The position numbers and the translations under genes were made by a program. From assembly GCA_037447655.1 (NCBI GenBank), contig JBBHKE010002292.1, positions 184,315 through 248,314 on the forward strand: DNA of 64,000 bases, given 5' to 3'. The notes under the pieces are model-generated. The model saw only the letters and a program-made list of their open reading frames with translations, ran no database searches and had not been told where the DNA came from. Source of the stretch: Zygnema cylindricum. Lineage: Eukaryota > Streptophyta > Zygnematophyceae > Zygnematales > Zygnemataceae. Below, one piece after another: positions 33,446 through 45,294 of this stretch. Numbering within the stretch: the stretch's first letter is position 1; each line of letters begins with the position of its first letter.

Positions 33446-35496
33446 GCATTGTTAATGGTCATGTGAGGCAACCATTTGCAAAATATGGGAATTCCACCAG
33501 GTTTTGGAGAAACCTGCTTTTCAAGAGGATGTGGAGGCAGAAGTAATAGATGAAGTTGAAGAGGCATCGTGTTGGACAAAAGAAAAGAGAAGGGGAAGGA
33601 AAACTCACACCTATAGCACCGATAGGTACTAGATCCCTACCAGTAGGGGTTTGGGGTTGTTCTAAAAACAGAGGCGAATGATACTGTAATATGGGATTTT
33701 AATAACACAATGACAACTCATTTTATTCTCAAGTGTCTTACTCAAGCAGTTGCTACCCCTCACCCAAATGTTCACAAAGGGTCTATTTGTGGGAGGCGTT
33801 TGTAAATGTTTACAGGAGTGGAACAATTTCAACAACAACACTTGGCTGATCAGAAGCTGCAAGCATATGTTTACAAAGGAGGAAAGATGCTTGAATTTTG
33901 CTATGATTTATCCGAATTATTTAGGGAGTTGGAGAGAGATGGAAAAGAGGAGACCGAGAAAGGAAAGGTGGATGATTTGCTAATAAAAATGCCAGATGAT
34001 TATGAGAACATTGTTAACAGGGATCAAGATTTGTCAAATCATCGATTGACCTAGAACTCCGTTGTAAGGATGATTTTAGTTCGGGAGAGTACGATAAAGA
34101 TTCAGAGAGGAGGAAAAAGAATTCAAGCATTGGTTGTTGGGGCTGACTGGACAAATAACGATTCCAAGAATCCTTATAGAAAATTTGGTGGAGGAGGAAA
34201 AGGAATTCGATCGGATGGATCTGGATCCAGGCCTCCAAACGGGCTTTGTCACTTTTGTAAGAAGTCAAAACATTACATGGCGGAGTGTATTAGACTGATA
34301 GAGCAAAGACTGAAAGACGGGCAGATCGGTGGATCAACTAGAAGAAAGAAGAAGACGCTTTTGGCAACACAAGTCACGGGATAGGATTCCAATGATGATA
34401 GATAACTTCTCCTAAACGAGGAGTTGGAGGTGAAAGCCGAGCCGGAGATTCCAAAGAAGCAAAACTGTGCTTTCAACAAGGTCAAAAAAGCTCTCGAAGA
34501 GTATATGTGCAGAGAGAAACGGATGTTTTCTAAAATAAGAAAGATCCCTACAGTAGATATAGAGCACGGGGATGGGAGAGTAGTAACCACTAGCTTAGTG
34601 GGATCTGTGGAACTGAGAGTTTTAGTTGAAGGTAAAACATCAATAGTCACTTTTTTGGATGTCCTTTTTATTCCACATTTGAATAAAAATCTTATCTCTA
34701 CGTCCGTTTTAGATGAAAAAGGTTTTGAGACTAGCACGAGGAAAAAAGTCTTTACAGCTAGCTATGAGAATAAAGAATACTTCACAGCTTAAAAGGGTAG
34801 CTAAAGAATGTCTAGGCTGAATTTAAGTAATGGAACGACGGGAGTTTGCTATGCTAATGTAAACGACTTGATGATTTGGCATAAACAATTGGGGAATGTG
34901 TATCTAGATAAACTAAAAGAAATGAAAAAGATGGGGGTAGTTGAGGGAATACAATTTGGGGATAATGATACCTTAGATGACTGTAGTGGATGTGCTTATG
35001 GTAAGGCCCACATATTACCTTTCCCAAAAACTGCAACCTATAAAGGAGAAAAAGTCCTAGATATGGTACATACCAGCGTATGGGAACCGACCAAAGTGCC
35101 ATTGTTGGAGGAAGAGATTTATGATTTCTATTACTGATGACTGGTCTAGGTTATCTAGAGTATATTTCTTGAAAAATAAATCTGAAGCACAAGTTTACTT
35201 TAAAGAGTATAAAGCATGGAGTGAGAAGCTCTATGAGACACCTATAAAGAGAGTGAGGAGTGATAATAGGGGGGAATACACTTCTAATCTGTTTGATGGT
35301 TTTATGAAAGAGGGAGGAGTTCAACACCAAAAGACTCTCCCAAATAATCCGGAACAAAACGGTGTAGCCGAGAGATTAAATCGGACGTTAAGTGATAGTG
35401 CCCGTAGCATGATACTAGATAAAAAGATAAGAAAATGCTTATGGGAAGAAGCAAAGAACTGAGCTAATTACCTTAAAGATAGAGTTTTTACCTCGG
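33446..35496 (+). pseudogene. Interior of the older copia element, decayed and truncated at the gap
   Basis: Continues the gag interrupted at 27234. The region is broken by many stops and shifts but keeps recognisable parts in order. A gag piece includes YKGGKMLEFCYDLSELFREL (about 33866). The zinc knuckle CHFCKKSKHYMAEC lies near 34247, and protease-flank sequence spans 34540-34790. Pre-integrase MIWHKQLGNVYLDKL lies near 34872. Integrase pieces are MISITDDWSRLSRVYF near 35121, VRSDNRGEYTS near 35253 and NGVAERLNRTL near 35359. It runs into the 10-N gap at 35497, so its RT, RNase H and 3' LTR are not visible. Confidence 0.88.
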
Positions 35497-35506
35497 NNNN
35501 NNNNNN
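35497..35506. other. Assembly gap (10 N)
   Basis: Ten N separate the older copia interior from sequence just left of duplication copy 2. The real distance is unknown. Confidence 0.99.
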
Positions 35507-36810
35507 AATTTAAAATAATATATAATTAATAGAACAACTAATGATACTAATTTATTTTTCAGCGCTAACATAGCGCTGCTCGCTATTACCATAATTAGAT
35601 GGTTAGATGGTAATGAATAAAATACCTATAAATTAAATAAATAAATCTAAAGGGCGAGCTACAAAGTTAATAGATTCAAGGTTGCGTAGGCGTCACGTCG
35701 TCGAAAGAAAAGATTTCAGGACGAGGCTTTACTCCATGTTCCATGTACAGTCGTACAGTTTTGTGAGTATTCGTAAGTACGGTTGCTCAAAAAGCTTGTT
35801 TCGGATTGTACGATCTTTGAGGAGCGCGTATCGCGATTCTCTGGTGGTCTGTCATGACTACATAGAGCAGGATTTCTCTGAAAATCGGTACGGATGTTTT
35901 TTAGATAATTGAAACATCGAGCGGGAAATCTAAATAAATAAATTAAATATCCATAAAATAAGTAATGGTAGATTGGTAGATTAATACCATTATCGCTCGT
36001 CGCGATACAATCGCGACTTTTTATTTAATCATAGTAATCAACAAGATAATTAATATATAATAAAATTTAATATTTAATAATAAAAATTAAAAATTATCAG
36101 AAAATAAATGGTTTACTAAATATAATCGTGATATTACATTATCATTATTCATTTATTTGGTTTTTTTTTTTTTTTCTATTAGAACGTTTTGGTTTTGTTG
36201 AGGCCGCTTTATTTTTTCCCGCTACGAGCAAGTTCCCATTTACATGACGTAACGTGTCGTGACTTAGAGTTTTAATCTTGCAGAATCGATGACCATGGAA
36301 TGACCACTGGCCTATCGCTATTAGTGTTGATAATAGGATTTACACTAATTCAAAATTAATAAACAAAAAAGGTACGATACTATTGCAATCGCAATGACAC
36401 GTCAGCATGTAGGTTGGCAGTTGACTCGTCACCCCAACCTCAAATTTCAAATCTATCTGCAGTGAAGTTGCCAATAGCTCAATACCGAATAGTCGAATAC
36501 GACAAGATAGGTCACCATCCAGTTTACCATTTGCGACATCACTTTACCGCCAAATTTTTACCGCCAATATTTCCCGCCAATTTTTTCCCGCCAAATTATT
36601 CCCGCCAAATTTTTACCGCCATTTTTTTTTCTTGGAACTCAAAGTAGTGATGTTGATGACAAAGAGGATTGACATGATTTCCGAAATGAAAACATATTTT
36701 TCATCTTTTTCCATTTGCATATTTTCCTTTTTTTTGTCTCTCTCTCTCACTGTTCATCTCCTTTCACTCTGCCACTCCTCCCTTTTACCTTTTATTTGAT
36801 TACTCCTATG

Positions 36811-38110
36811 AGCTCCCTCCCTCCCTCTCCATCTCCATATCCTTCTCTTTATCCGCCTCCCTATCCGCCTTCCTCCCTCGCTCCCTCTCCGCCCCTATCT
36901 CCCACTCTCTATCTCCCTCTCCCTCTCCCTCTCCCACGAGTGAAATAAGGAGCTGCCTTTGTCCCTGTGGCTCTGTCTTTAACACTCTCTCTCTCCCTCT
37001 CCCTCTCCCTCTTCCTCTCCCTTTTTATTGTGAGAGAGTGTTAGATTCCGCCCTTTCTATCCCTTACCCTTTCTTTCTCCTTCTCCCTACACCTCTCCCT
37101 CTCCCTCCTTTTTCTCTCCATCTCCCTTTTCCTTAGAAGAGGATATGAGAGGAAGCTACTCTTCCCTCTGTCCTTGTCTCTCCCTCATCCTAACCCTCTC
37201 TCATTCTCTCCCTCTCCCTCTCCCTCATTCTCTCCCTCTCCTTCCCCTCTCCCTTTCCCTCTCCCTCTTTGTTTTCCTCTCCCTTTCTCTAACTTTTCCT
37301 TGTAAGAGAGTCTGGGAGTTTCCCTATGCCCCTATCCTTGAGTGTGCCCCTTCCTCTCTCCCTCTACCTCTCTCTCTTTTTCTCCCTCCTTCCCTCTTCC
37401 TTTTTACCGTAAGAGAATGTGGGAGGGAGTTGTTTTGCCCCTGTCCCTATCTCCTACCCTCTCCCTCATCCTCTCCTTCTCACTCTCCCTATCCCTCTAC
37501 CCCTCCCTCATCTTTTCCTTCTCCCATTCCCCCTCCCTCTCCCTCTTTCTCTATCTCTCCCCCTTATCCACTTCATCTGTCCCTCTCCCTATGTCCCTTC
37601 CCCTATCCTTTACCCTTGCCTCTCCCTCTCCCTCTCTCCCTTTTAATTGTAAAAATGTATGAGAGGTAGTTGTTTTTTCCCTATCCCCATCCTCTGACCC
37701 TCTACCCCATCCTCTCCCTCTCCCTCATCCTTTCCCTCTCTCTCTCCCTCTCCCTTACCCTCTTCTTCTATCCCTCTCCTTAAGCCCTCGGCCCTGTCCC
37801 TCACCATCGTTCTCTCTGTTTTCCCTGCACTCTCCCTCTCACTCTGTCTCCCTATTCCCCTCCCTCGTTCTCTCTTTGTCCCTCTCCTCTACCTCTTGCT
37901 TTCCCTCCACCCCTCTCCCTCCCTCTCCCTCTTTCTTTTTTTTACAAGAGTGTGACAGGGACTTGGTTTTGCCTCTGTCCCTATCTCTGACCTTCGCCCC
38001 TATCCTCTCCCTCTCCCACATCCTCTCCCTCTCCCACATCCTCTCCCTCTCCCACATCCTCTCCCTCTCCTCTCATCCTCTCCCTCTCCTCTCATCCTCT
38101 CCTTCTCCCT
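36811..38110. repeat. Pyrimidine-rich minisatellite, copy 2
   Basis: Counterpart of 16748-18062, with the same CTCCCT repeats and ~45-bp spacers. It has an additional spacer near 37018 (TTTTTATTGTGAGAGAGTG). It lies 3' of rhodopsin gene 2. Confidence 0.85.
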
Positions 38111-38182
38111 GTTAACAAAAAAATTTCACACTTTCTACCTTCGGGTTAGGAATATTTGTTAAGAGACACAAAGTCAAAACAG

Positions 38183-38385
38183 TACACTGCTTATTGTTAT
38201 TAGCTTTAAAGATTTATTAGTATTAATGTGAAACTATAATTAATAACACTAATTTAGTGCAAGGAGACGTGGCAGGTAGTATTCCACTTCTTTAAAAAAT
38301 GTTGTTAACTCTATTTTGTGATTTTTGGCCAAAAAAAACAGCGACAGAATTAGAGTTATTAACACTAATAACGATGAGCGGTGTA
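38183..38385. mobile_element. TA-flanked MITE-like element, copy 2
   Basis: Counterpart of 18134-18336 with the same TA-bounded imperfect inverted ends; carried by the segmental duplication. Confidence 0.6.
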
Positions 38386-39477
38386 AGTTTTAGAACCAAG
38401 ATCTTGCAATAAATAAATTCCATAGCGTTGTTTGCAAATACTTTTTATCAAGTCTTATAATCCATCATGTCTTATCATTTACATATGCCAATTTCAAAGT
38501 TATCTTGCGATAAGAGAGTTGGAACATAATCCCATAACTGTTTGCAAATAGTTTATCAAGTTTTATAATTCATCAAGTCGTATCCTTACATATTGATCAA
38601 TTTTCAAAGTTACAAACTAAAGTTGCAAAAATGGCTCAAGACTATCTGACAATAAACACTAACTTCTGTAGCAGCTTAAGCAGGAAAGCTTTCTAATTCT
38701 ATTAAGGCTGTTGCCCATGTAAATCTGCATATTGACTCCCTACCAATAGAAAATCAAATAGCGGCTCTCAATTTACAACTTTGACTAAACAACTAAATTC
38801 CTTCTTTCATTCCTTCCTTCCTAGTCATCACTCTAGGGCCTCTGTCTTACATTTACAAACCTACACTTTCTGTAATCTCAACTAGTCTCTACGATCATAA
38901 ATCGAAGAAGGGTATAAACATCTGCAAGACTAAAAAATATCTATTCTATACAAATTTCCGATGATTGCCAGGTTTTCGAAAGGAACTGTTTTCAGATTAC
39001 CTATCTCTCAAAATTTAAACCATCAACGAATCTTAGCATCATGGTTTATTGGAAAACTAATCTGTACAGATAATGTTGACTGGAAAACTAGCTCAAGGAT
39101 CTTCAGAAGACCTGCCCAAAAAAAGGGAAAAATAAATGTTAAATTCCCTATGAGTACCAAAATCTGAGTGTTACGCCAAAAAAAAAATGAATTCAGAGCA
39201 TTAAACATTCTCCTGGGTCCAAAAAAAAAAACATGCTAAAAGCAGAAAACATTTTTTCCCTCTCTTATGTGCAGCACAGTACACCTTTTTTAGTCATTTC
39301 AGTTCACACCACAAGTTCAGTCGTGGATATTTTAACAAAAACCATATTGTGGAGAAATAAAAGCTTATTCAAGAAGTGGACAACTCTAAATTACTATTAT
39401 TTGACAGTAAATGCATTAATGTTAAGATGTTCTCACTCCAATACTGATGGAACGGTTTTAGTTCACTGAAATACTAC

Positions 39478-41451
39478 TCACTCTGCCTTTCCCGAGGGAG
39501 CAACCGAACTTCCTCCGAGCCGCAAAATCAGAGTCCAGCCAAACACCACTTTGGCAAGGATGTCCAATATGCCATAGCAGGCCACTTCAGCGTCCACACT
39601 AATTGTGTTTGAACCCTCTCCAAAGGCCCAGACCACAGGGTACAGCAGCCAGGCCAAGATCAGCAGCGACGACAGGCCGTCGTACAATCCACCTAAACCG
39701 TAGGATTAACCAAAACAAAATCAGTACTTTTAAACTCTTCTTCAATGCGATTGTTTCCAATAATAGAAGTGTATATTATACGGAGTTTAAAATACAATAT
39801 GAGAATAGTACGTTGACACTACATATAGAGTTCCGTACTATTGCGAACCGTCCATATGGAAAAGGATGCCAAACGAATTTAAATCTTGGCGGGAGATGTT
39901 GATTGGATTGATGCACATTAGCGAGAAACGGAAAAAGGAGACGAAGCGATTGCATTCAAAAGAACCTAAATACTTTCCTACACCCAACAGTGAAGGTGTG
40001 CTCTGGAAACATTCTATGTTGCCATTCATTCTCACCCATTTCTCTGCTCCGTGTATACACTTGGCGACGAATAGAAATGGCAAGGTCCCAGAAGATTAAC
40101 ACCATGAACAAACAACCAAATGAATACCATCCCCATCTGCTCCAGCCGACGGCAAGTGCTCCAAAAAGACCAGTTAAGATCATGAGAACATCATAGAAGA
40201 TGATACGAGCCGTGTGCTCGAATGTAGGAATGCCCAAGAGAACAAGATCTAAGAGGAGAAGTGGCGTAGTAAAGAGCCAATCCACATATCGGGCATAATG
40301 AAGTTGACGATATGTCGTTCCTTCCACGAGAACCAGTGTGGAACCACCACCTGTTGCCTGCACCAGTTTCAAAATGTAACTTCAGCTTCAGTACCAGTTG
40401 CAAAATCTAGCCGCAAACCTTAAGAAGAAAGAGATTTTTTTCAAATCAACTTAAAGTGACAAGTAGTTGCAAGTAGACATTTATCACATTGACACTTACG
40501 CCGAAGGTATGGAACTAATTTGGTTAGCACCTATGTTTCCATGCCAGCGACAAACTGACTTATCGAACAACAATAAAAAATATCCTGTTTTGGCTGTAGA
40601 ATTGAGGTCAATAAAAACAAACAAACGTTTTTGTTTAAGGAGCTGGGATAAGAGTAAGAAGCAGCACTAATAGATAAAATTTGACAAAATGAAATGTTGT
40701 TTAAGGAGCTGGGATAAGAGTATGAAGAATATAATCTAGCAATGTTGACTCAGTCGAATCTGGCTCAAATTAAAAATATAAAACATCCTGGCATGTTAGC
40801 AAAAGTGAAATCCCTATGGTCATCAGCCTAAGATTTTCAAGCAGTGTCTTTCCACCACCTAATAACATTTCAAATTTTGAAAACTTGACAGAAGAGATCA
40901 GCAACATGAAACAGTAACGAAACTTCGAAGGGAGGAACTAACCATGGTGAAGTAGGAGAGTGTAGCGATAGCCATAATTGCATATGTCACATCTGATTGC
41001 CAGAAAACAGAAACAGAACAGGATTTTTATTAAAAAAACTAAACCGTTTCCAGCATTAGGATTCGAAATGCTATAAGAAAAATCAACTCTAAAGCTAAAG
41101 GTGGCTAAACTTGGACTAGAAGTGACTTACTCCGTCACAAAAAGCCACATTACTACCTAGCATTCACAGAAAGGACTATTTTCTTACATGAAAGCATTTG
41201 ACAGCATATTTTAATTATTTTGGTTTATTACTCTAAATGCATTTCATATCAATCTTTCCACTTTCCACTTTAGCTGTAATTCTTCACAAGACCTTTGCCA
41301 AAAACTTACAGTAATGAAGCCGCTCATCAAGAGGACTTGAATTTGGACGACGATAGGAAAGAAAAGCCAGTCCTAATGTAGAGGCAAGGAATATTCCAAA
41401 TACAGTGTAGAGAATAGCATAGCCGCCTTTGTCCAAATATTCAAAAGCCAT
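39478..41451 (-). CDS. Microbial (type I) rhodopsin, bacteriorhodopsin-like proton pump, gene 2
   Basis: Paralogue of gene 1 with identical architecture: exons 41451-41310, 40992-40943, 40357-40036 and 39692-39478 on the minus strand, each the same length as in gene 1 (142, 50, 322 and 215 nt), 242 residues. It keeps VDWLFTTPLLLLD, the E/E proton-release pair and the DILAK retinal Lys, so the pump residues are intact. Substitutions versus gene 1 are few and mostly conservative or peripheral: GGYAI for SGYAI, ASTLGLAF for ASALGMAF, TYRQL for TYREL, GWSRWG for GSSRWG, ILAWLL for IVVWLL. The preserved frame and splice sites argue that both copies are functional or the duplication is recent. The 5' flank has four tandem repeats versus three. 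Confidence 0.92.
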
Positions 41452-41519
41452 TGCTGGAAAGCACGTTAAATAACGCTCTTGCAACTGCTGATCCTCCTGC
41501 TAGAAGATGAAACAGAGCT

Positions 41520-41775
41520 GCTGAGCCACTGCCGTATCAGCTGGTCAGTTACTTGAAAGAAAGATGATTAGAAGATGATTGCAAAAAGTTTAGACTCTTT
41601 GGCTGTATCAGCTTTCAGTTACTTGAAAAGATGATTAGAAGCTGATTGCAAAAAGTTTTGACTCTCTGGCTGTATCAGCTGTCAGTTACTTGAAAGGATG
41701 ATTAGAAGTTGATTGCAGAAGGTAATAATGTCTGGCAGTATCAGCTGGTCAGTGGCTGGAAATGAGATTGCTGGA
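41520..41775. repeat. Tandem repeat upstream of rhodopsin gene 2 (4 units)
   Basis: Units of about 66-75 bp beginning GTATCAGCTG or GTATCAGCTT at about 41533, 41606, 41673 and 41739. One unit more than gene 1. Confidence 0.75.
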
Positions 41776-42929
41776 ACTGGTTAGCTGCAGGATATAAGTG
41801 ACTCCTGGAAGCCTGGAAGGAAGTTTCTACTGGGAGCTGCTGGAGTGATAGACTTTCCAAGCTCATCAGTTGCTTATATAGTTACATAAGTTCTGGTTTT
41901 AGAGTGGTGCTATACCGTACGGCACACAGACACGACAAATAATTGTACCAGAAGCAGCTTCATGACAGTACGGACGTGTCTTTTTAGCATTTTGTAGCCA
42001 ATAAGACACTGCGCCTCCATTATATCGTTCGTGCGTTTCGTGTTGCGACCCTATACTGCGGTGATGTTCCGTGCGTTCGAAAAAGTGTCGGCGTTCTACA
42101 CGAATGGCGAGTGTCAAAATGTTTTTCAAAAAATTTGTTTGGACTCTAACCAATGAGGGTGAACCTCCATCAGGCAAAAAGTGGGGTTCGTTACTGAAAA
42201 CAGTACATTTTCGTATTGATCCAGCTCATCTCCGTACATTGACGTGCCATTTTTATTTTTTAAACATGATTACTGGAGATTCGTCAAGATTCTCCAAACT
42301 TTTGGGCGACAACGTCGACCGTCAGATTATGCGATTTCGAAGCAAGCGGTCACTTCGTCCAGTGATTAATCACTCTCCTCAGGGAAAAGACTTGCCAATC
42401 ACCGGACGCGTAAAATGCTTACGCGTGGAACGGTCACCTACGAGCCGCGCGCCTTCGGACAGGCGGGAATCAAATCCAACGAAAACCACAAAAAAAAATA
42501 TTTGATGAAGAATGTGTCGTGACGCCTCCTCCACGATCCGCTGACATCCGGAAACACGAACGAGAAAACAACTGCAAAAAATACAAATCTAGAACGTACA
42601 AATTGTACTTTCACGTAATTCAATTTTACGGCTGGATGTACGGATACAAGTTCAGATATTGTGCTTTTGGAATCTTTGACTGCTCGCCCTCCGAACATGA
42701 ACCTACGTGCATCCAATCGAAAGAAAGCACCAACGCGATAGATTCCTTGCTGACACGACCTGATGGAGAAGTGAACGAAGTATTACCTCCAGAGAAGTGA
42801 ACGAAGTCAACGAAGTCTTACTGCCAGTAAACGGTTTCGTACGATTACTGTCGGCGCCCGATGGAGAAGCGGCATAACGGTATGGTTACATCACCGTGCC
42901 TCGGTTTAATTATTCACCTTCGCCAACAC

Positions 42930-43459
42930 CAGATCGCAAACGGTCCACCGAATGTGACCGACCGTTAACCGACCGCCGCGGATCCGGAACGGATTCGGTT
43001 GCCAAGGGGTCCGGCGGTTGCGGTCGATTGACCTGGGAAAAAAAACGGTCAAGTTATCGACAAAAACCAAAAAATGTTTTTGTACTTTTTTTCCAACATC
43101 GTTCTTTGTACTTTGGCACGGGAAGTAAATGGCATCATAACTAGTCGCCATCGACACCCAGTCGTAGTAAGCTATTTACGCGAAATCAAAGGCAGCGACA
43201 AAGCACAAATTGACGCGGTAATACACTATTCATTTCATAACGGAACGCGACACCGTAATTATTGCTTATTCCGTTATTACATTGATTAATTTTGTACTTT
43301 TGATTCGGGCGGCCGTTGTCTTGAAAATCGATATTCGTTGTTTTAAGTAAGCGGCGGTCGGTTAACAGTTAACAATTTGGGCGTAATAAAACCGGTCAGG
43401 CGTCGATTTTCAGATTTTGAAAAAGTCGGTTTGCGAAATTGCGACTTTTGCGACCTCTG
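42930..43459 (-). mobile_element. Nonautonomous hAT-like element, inverted copy (530 bp)
   Basis: Left end CAGATCGCAAACGG and right end GACTTTTGCGACCTCTG match the termini of the 52857 element in opposite orientation. ACCGACCG words and a CATGATTAG-like inner block are shared with it. Target duplications are not clear (GCCAACAC versus CCACAGTC). No transposase frame. Confidence 0.65.
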
Positions 43460-43689
43460 CCACAGTCTTTGAACAAAGTTTTGTCTATAAGTTTTTACAT
43501 ACGTGTTCTGATTTGAGTGGCTCCACGTAAGATGGCGTTCAAATCTCTAAAATCGTCAAAGATACCAACCATTTTCGTATGGAAATCCGTACTTGCGTAT
43601 TACGTACGTGTACTTCGCAAGTGTACCGCGTCAATGTACCTCAAAGATCTCCTTCACTCTGTTGACTCAAGAAAAAACAGTATTTCTTT

Positions 43690-43925
43690 TCGACAAATAT
43701 TTTACGGTCACCTTCTCAGAAGGCACGTGACTTTGGGGACGTGTGAAAAGTTTTCATTATTCATCGACGCACGTGTCTATCGTTCAGGTGTAGTGAATCG
43801 ATTGGTTCTGTAATGGTGAATTCACCTCCGCGAGGTGGGTTCACCATTACAAAGGCGGATGGAGCGATTGCTTCGCAGATGAAGACCAAAATGTAATTGG
43901 ACGGTCGATAGCTTCTCTCGGATAA
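43690..43925. repeat. Dispersed repeat with central palindrome (inverted copy at 50205-50460)
   Basis: Matches 50205-50460 in reverse orientation: AAGGCACGTGACTTTGGGGA, then the palindrome at 43810-43850, then GGCGGATGGAGCGATT. The palindrome has 19-bp arms (GTAATGGTGAATTCACCTC, two mismatches) and a CGC loop. Confidence 0.75.
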
Positions 43926-44564
43926 TTAGAGAATCGTAATCTTATTTTGTGTAATGTTATTTTCAAGAAACTCACGAATATATAGTACGGCATGGTGCGG
44001 GCAAGAACAAAAATTATGTATTAAACCTTACTTTTCTTTAGATGTAACCATACCCTCATAGCGTGTTCCCACCGGAAAAAAAAACACTTCCGCAACACAC
44101 GGACGTTCGAATAATGTACGGCTTTTTGAGCACCGACTTTGTAGATTTCGGAAGTTCTCGAAAAACGGTACAAACGAACTTCCTCAAAATATTGTCTGAT
44201 ATAGAGTAGGGTAAAATTTGCGTCTTTCTGTGAAACAGGTTCACAGGCCAACGGTAACCCGAAAAGCTGACGTAGCAAAAACAATATCCGAACGGCTATT
44301 TCGTTGTTTTCGCGCGAAAAAATCTGCATGACTTTGAGCCACCGTTGTCGTCCTTCGAACATAGTAAATTTGTAAATTTGCAAGTTTGTTTTGCGCCTTT
44401 GTTTAATGACGTCAAAGCAGGTGATGTGTCATATGACACCTTCGATCGGAGTTACGTGCCATAATTTTTGTGTGAACGACACCCGTTTTTCGATGAGTTT
44501 TCGGAAAATCATCGGAATGGGCAAAAAGTTACAAATGCTCCGGTGGTTATAGGCTATCAGTCGA

Positions 44565-45040
44565 GGTTTCGTCAAAGTAAATATTTCAAGACGAGATATT
44601 TCTCCATGTTCCTCGTATAGTCGTACAGCTGTACAGTCGTACAATTTTGTGAGTATTTGTAAGTACGGTTGCTCAAAAGCTGGTTTAGGATTGTACGATC
44701 TTTGTAGAGCGCGTATCGCATGAAAATCGATACTGATGTTTTTGAGGCATCTCGATATTGAAACATCGAGCCTGAAATTACCATTATTGCTCGTCGCGAT
44801 GCAACCACGACTTTTTATTTTATCATTACAATAATCAAAAAGATAATTCATAATTTCATATATAATAAACTAAAATTAAGAACAATAAAAAATAGTTTGA
44901 AAAAATAATAATCGTGATATTACATTATCATTATTTGCTACTTTTTTTTCTCTTTTTCAATTTGAACAGGCCGCTTTACTTTTTTTTGCTACGGCATGTT
45001 CCAATTTACATGACGTGACGTGTCGTGACGTAAAAGTTAA
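44565..45040. repeat. Dispersed copy of the duplication's left arm
   Basis: Similar to 14935-15995 (minus its hAT) and 35687-36275: GAAACATCGAG, GCTCGTCGCGATGCAA, and ACATGACGTGACGTGTCGTG at the right end. It shows that the left ~0.6 kb of the segmental duplication is itself a repeat family. Confidence 0.75.
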
Positions 45041-45294
45041 ATCTTCAGAATTGCACGGAACAGCGTCTATTTCTACGCGACGGGGTAATATTTCATGGTG
45101 TGACGTGACATGTCATGATGTGAAATTCTTTGCTTCATCAACACACGTAACTGCGTCTATTTCTATGCGACGGGGTAATATTTCATGGAATGACGTGACA
45201 TGTTATGATGTGAAACTCTTTGCTTCAGCAACACACGGAACTGCCTTCGATTTCTTGGCACGTTCCCATTTACATGACGTGACGTGTCATGACG
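45011..45294. repeat. ~86-90 bp tandem repeat with TGACGTGACGTG core
   Basis: Core TGACGTGACGTGTCGTGACG or variants at 45011, 45101, 45191 and 45275. Intervening sequence ATTTCTACGCGACGGGGTAA is shared between units. The core is partly palindromic and contains TGACG motifs. Confidence 0.8.

Larger units (their letters stand above)
35676..42129. repeat. Segmental duplication, copy 2 (6.45 kb)
   Basis: Direct-orientation paralogue of 14924-22084, about 20.7 kb away. It lacks the hAT and tRNA-LTR insertions of copy 1 and retains their empty target sites. It has one more promoter repeat and one more minisatellite spacer. It starts about 170 bp after the assembly gap. Confidence 0.95.

Noticed and set aside
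36715-38115. Equivalent open frames in duplication copy 2
   Set aside because: Same minisatellite; frames are not conserved between the copies as a coding sequence would be.
42071-42505. 144-codon plus-strand frame
   Set aside because: Overlaps the duplication edge and dispersed repeat sequence, has no domain, and the copy 1 equivalent stops early.
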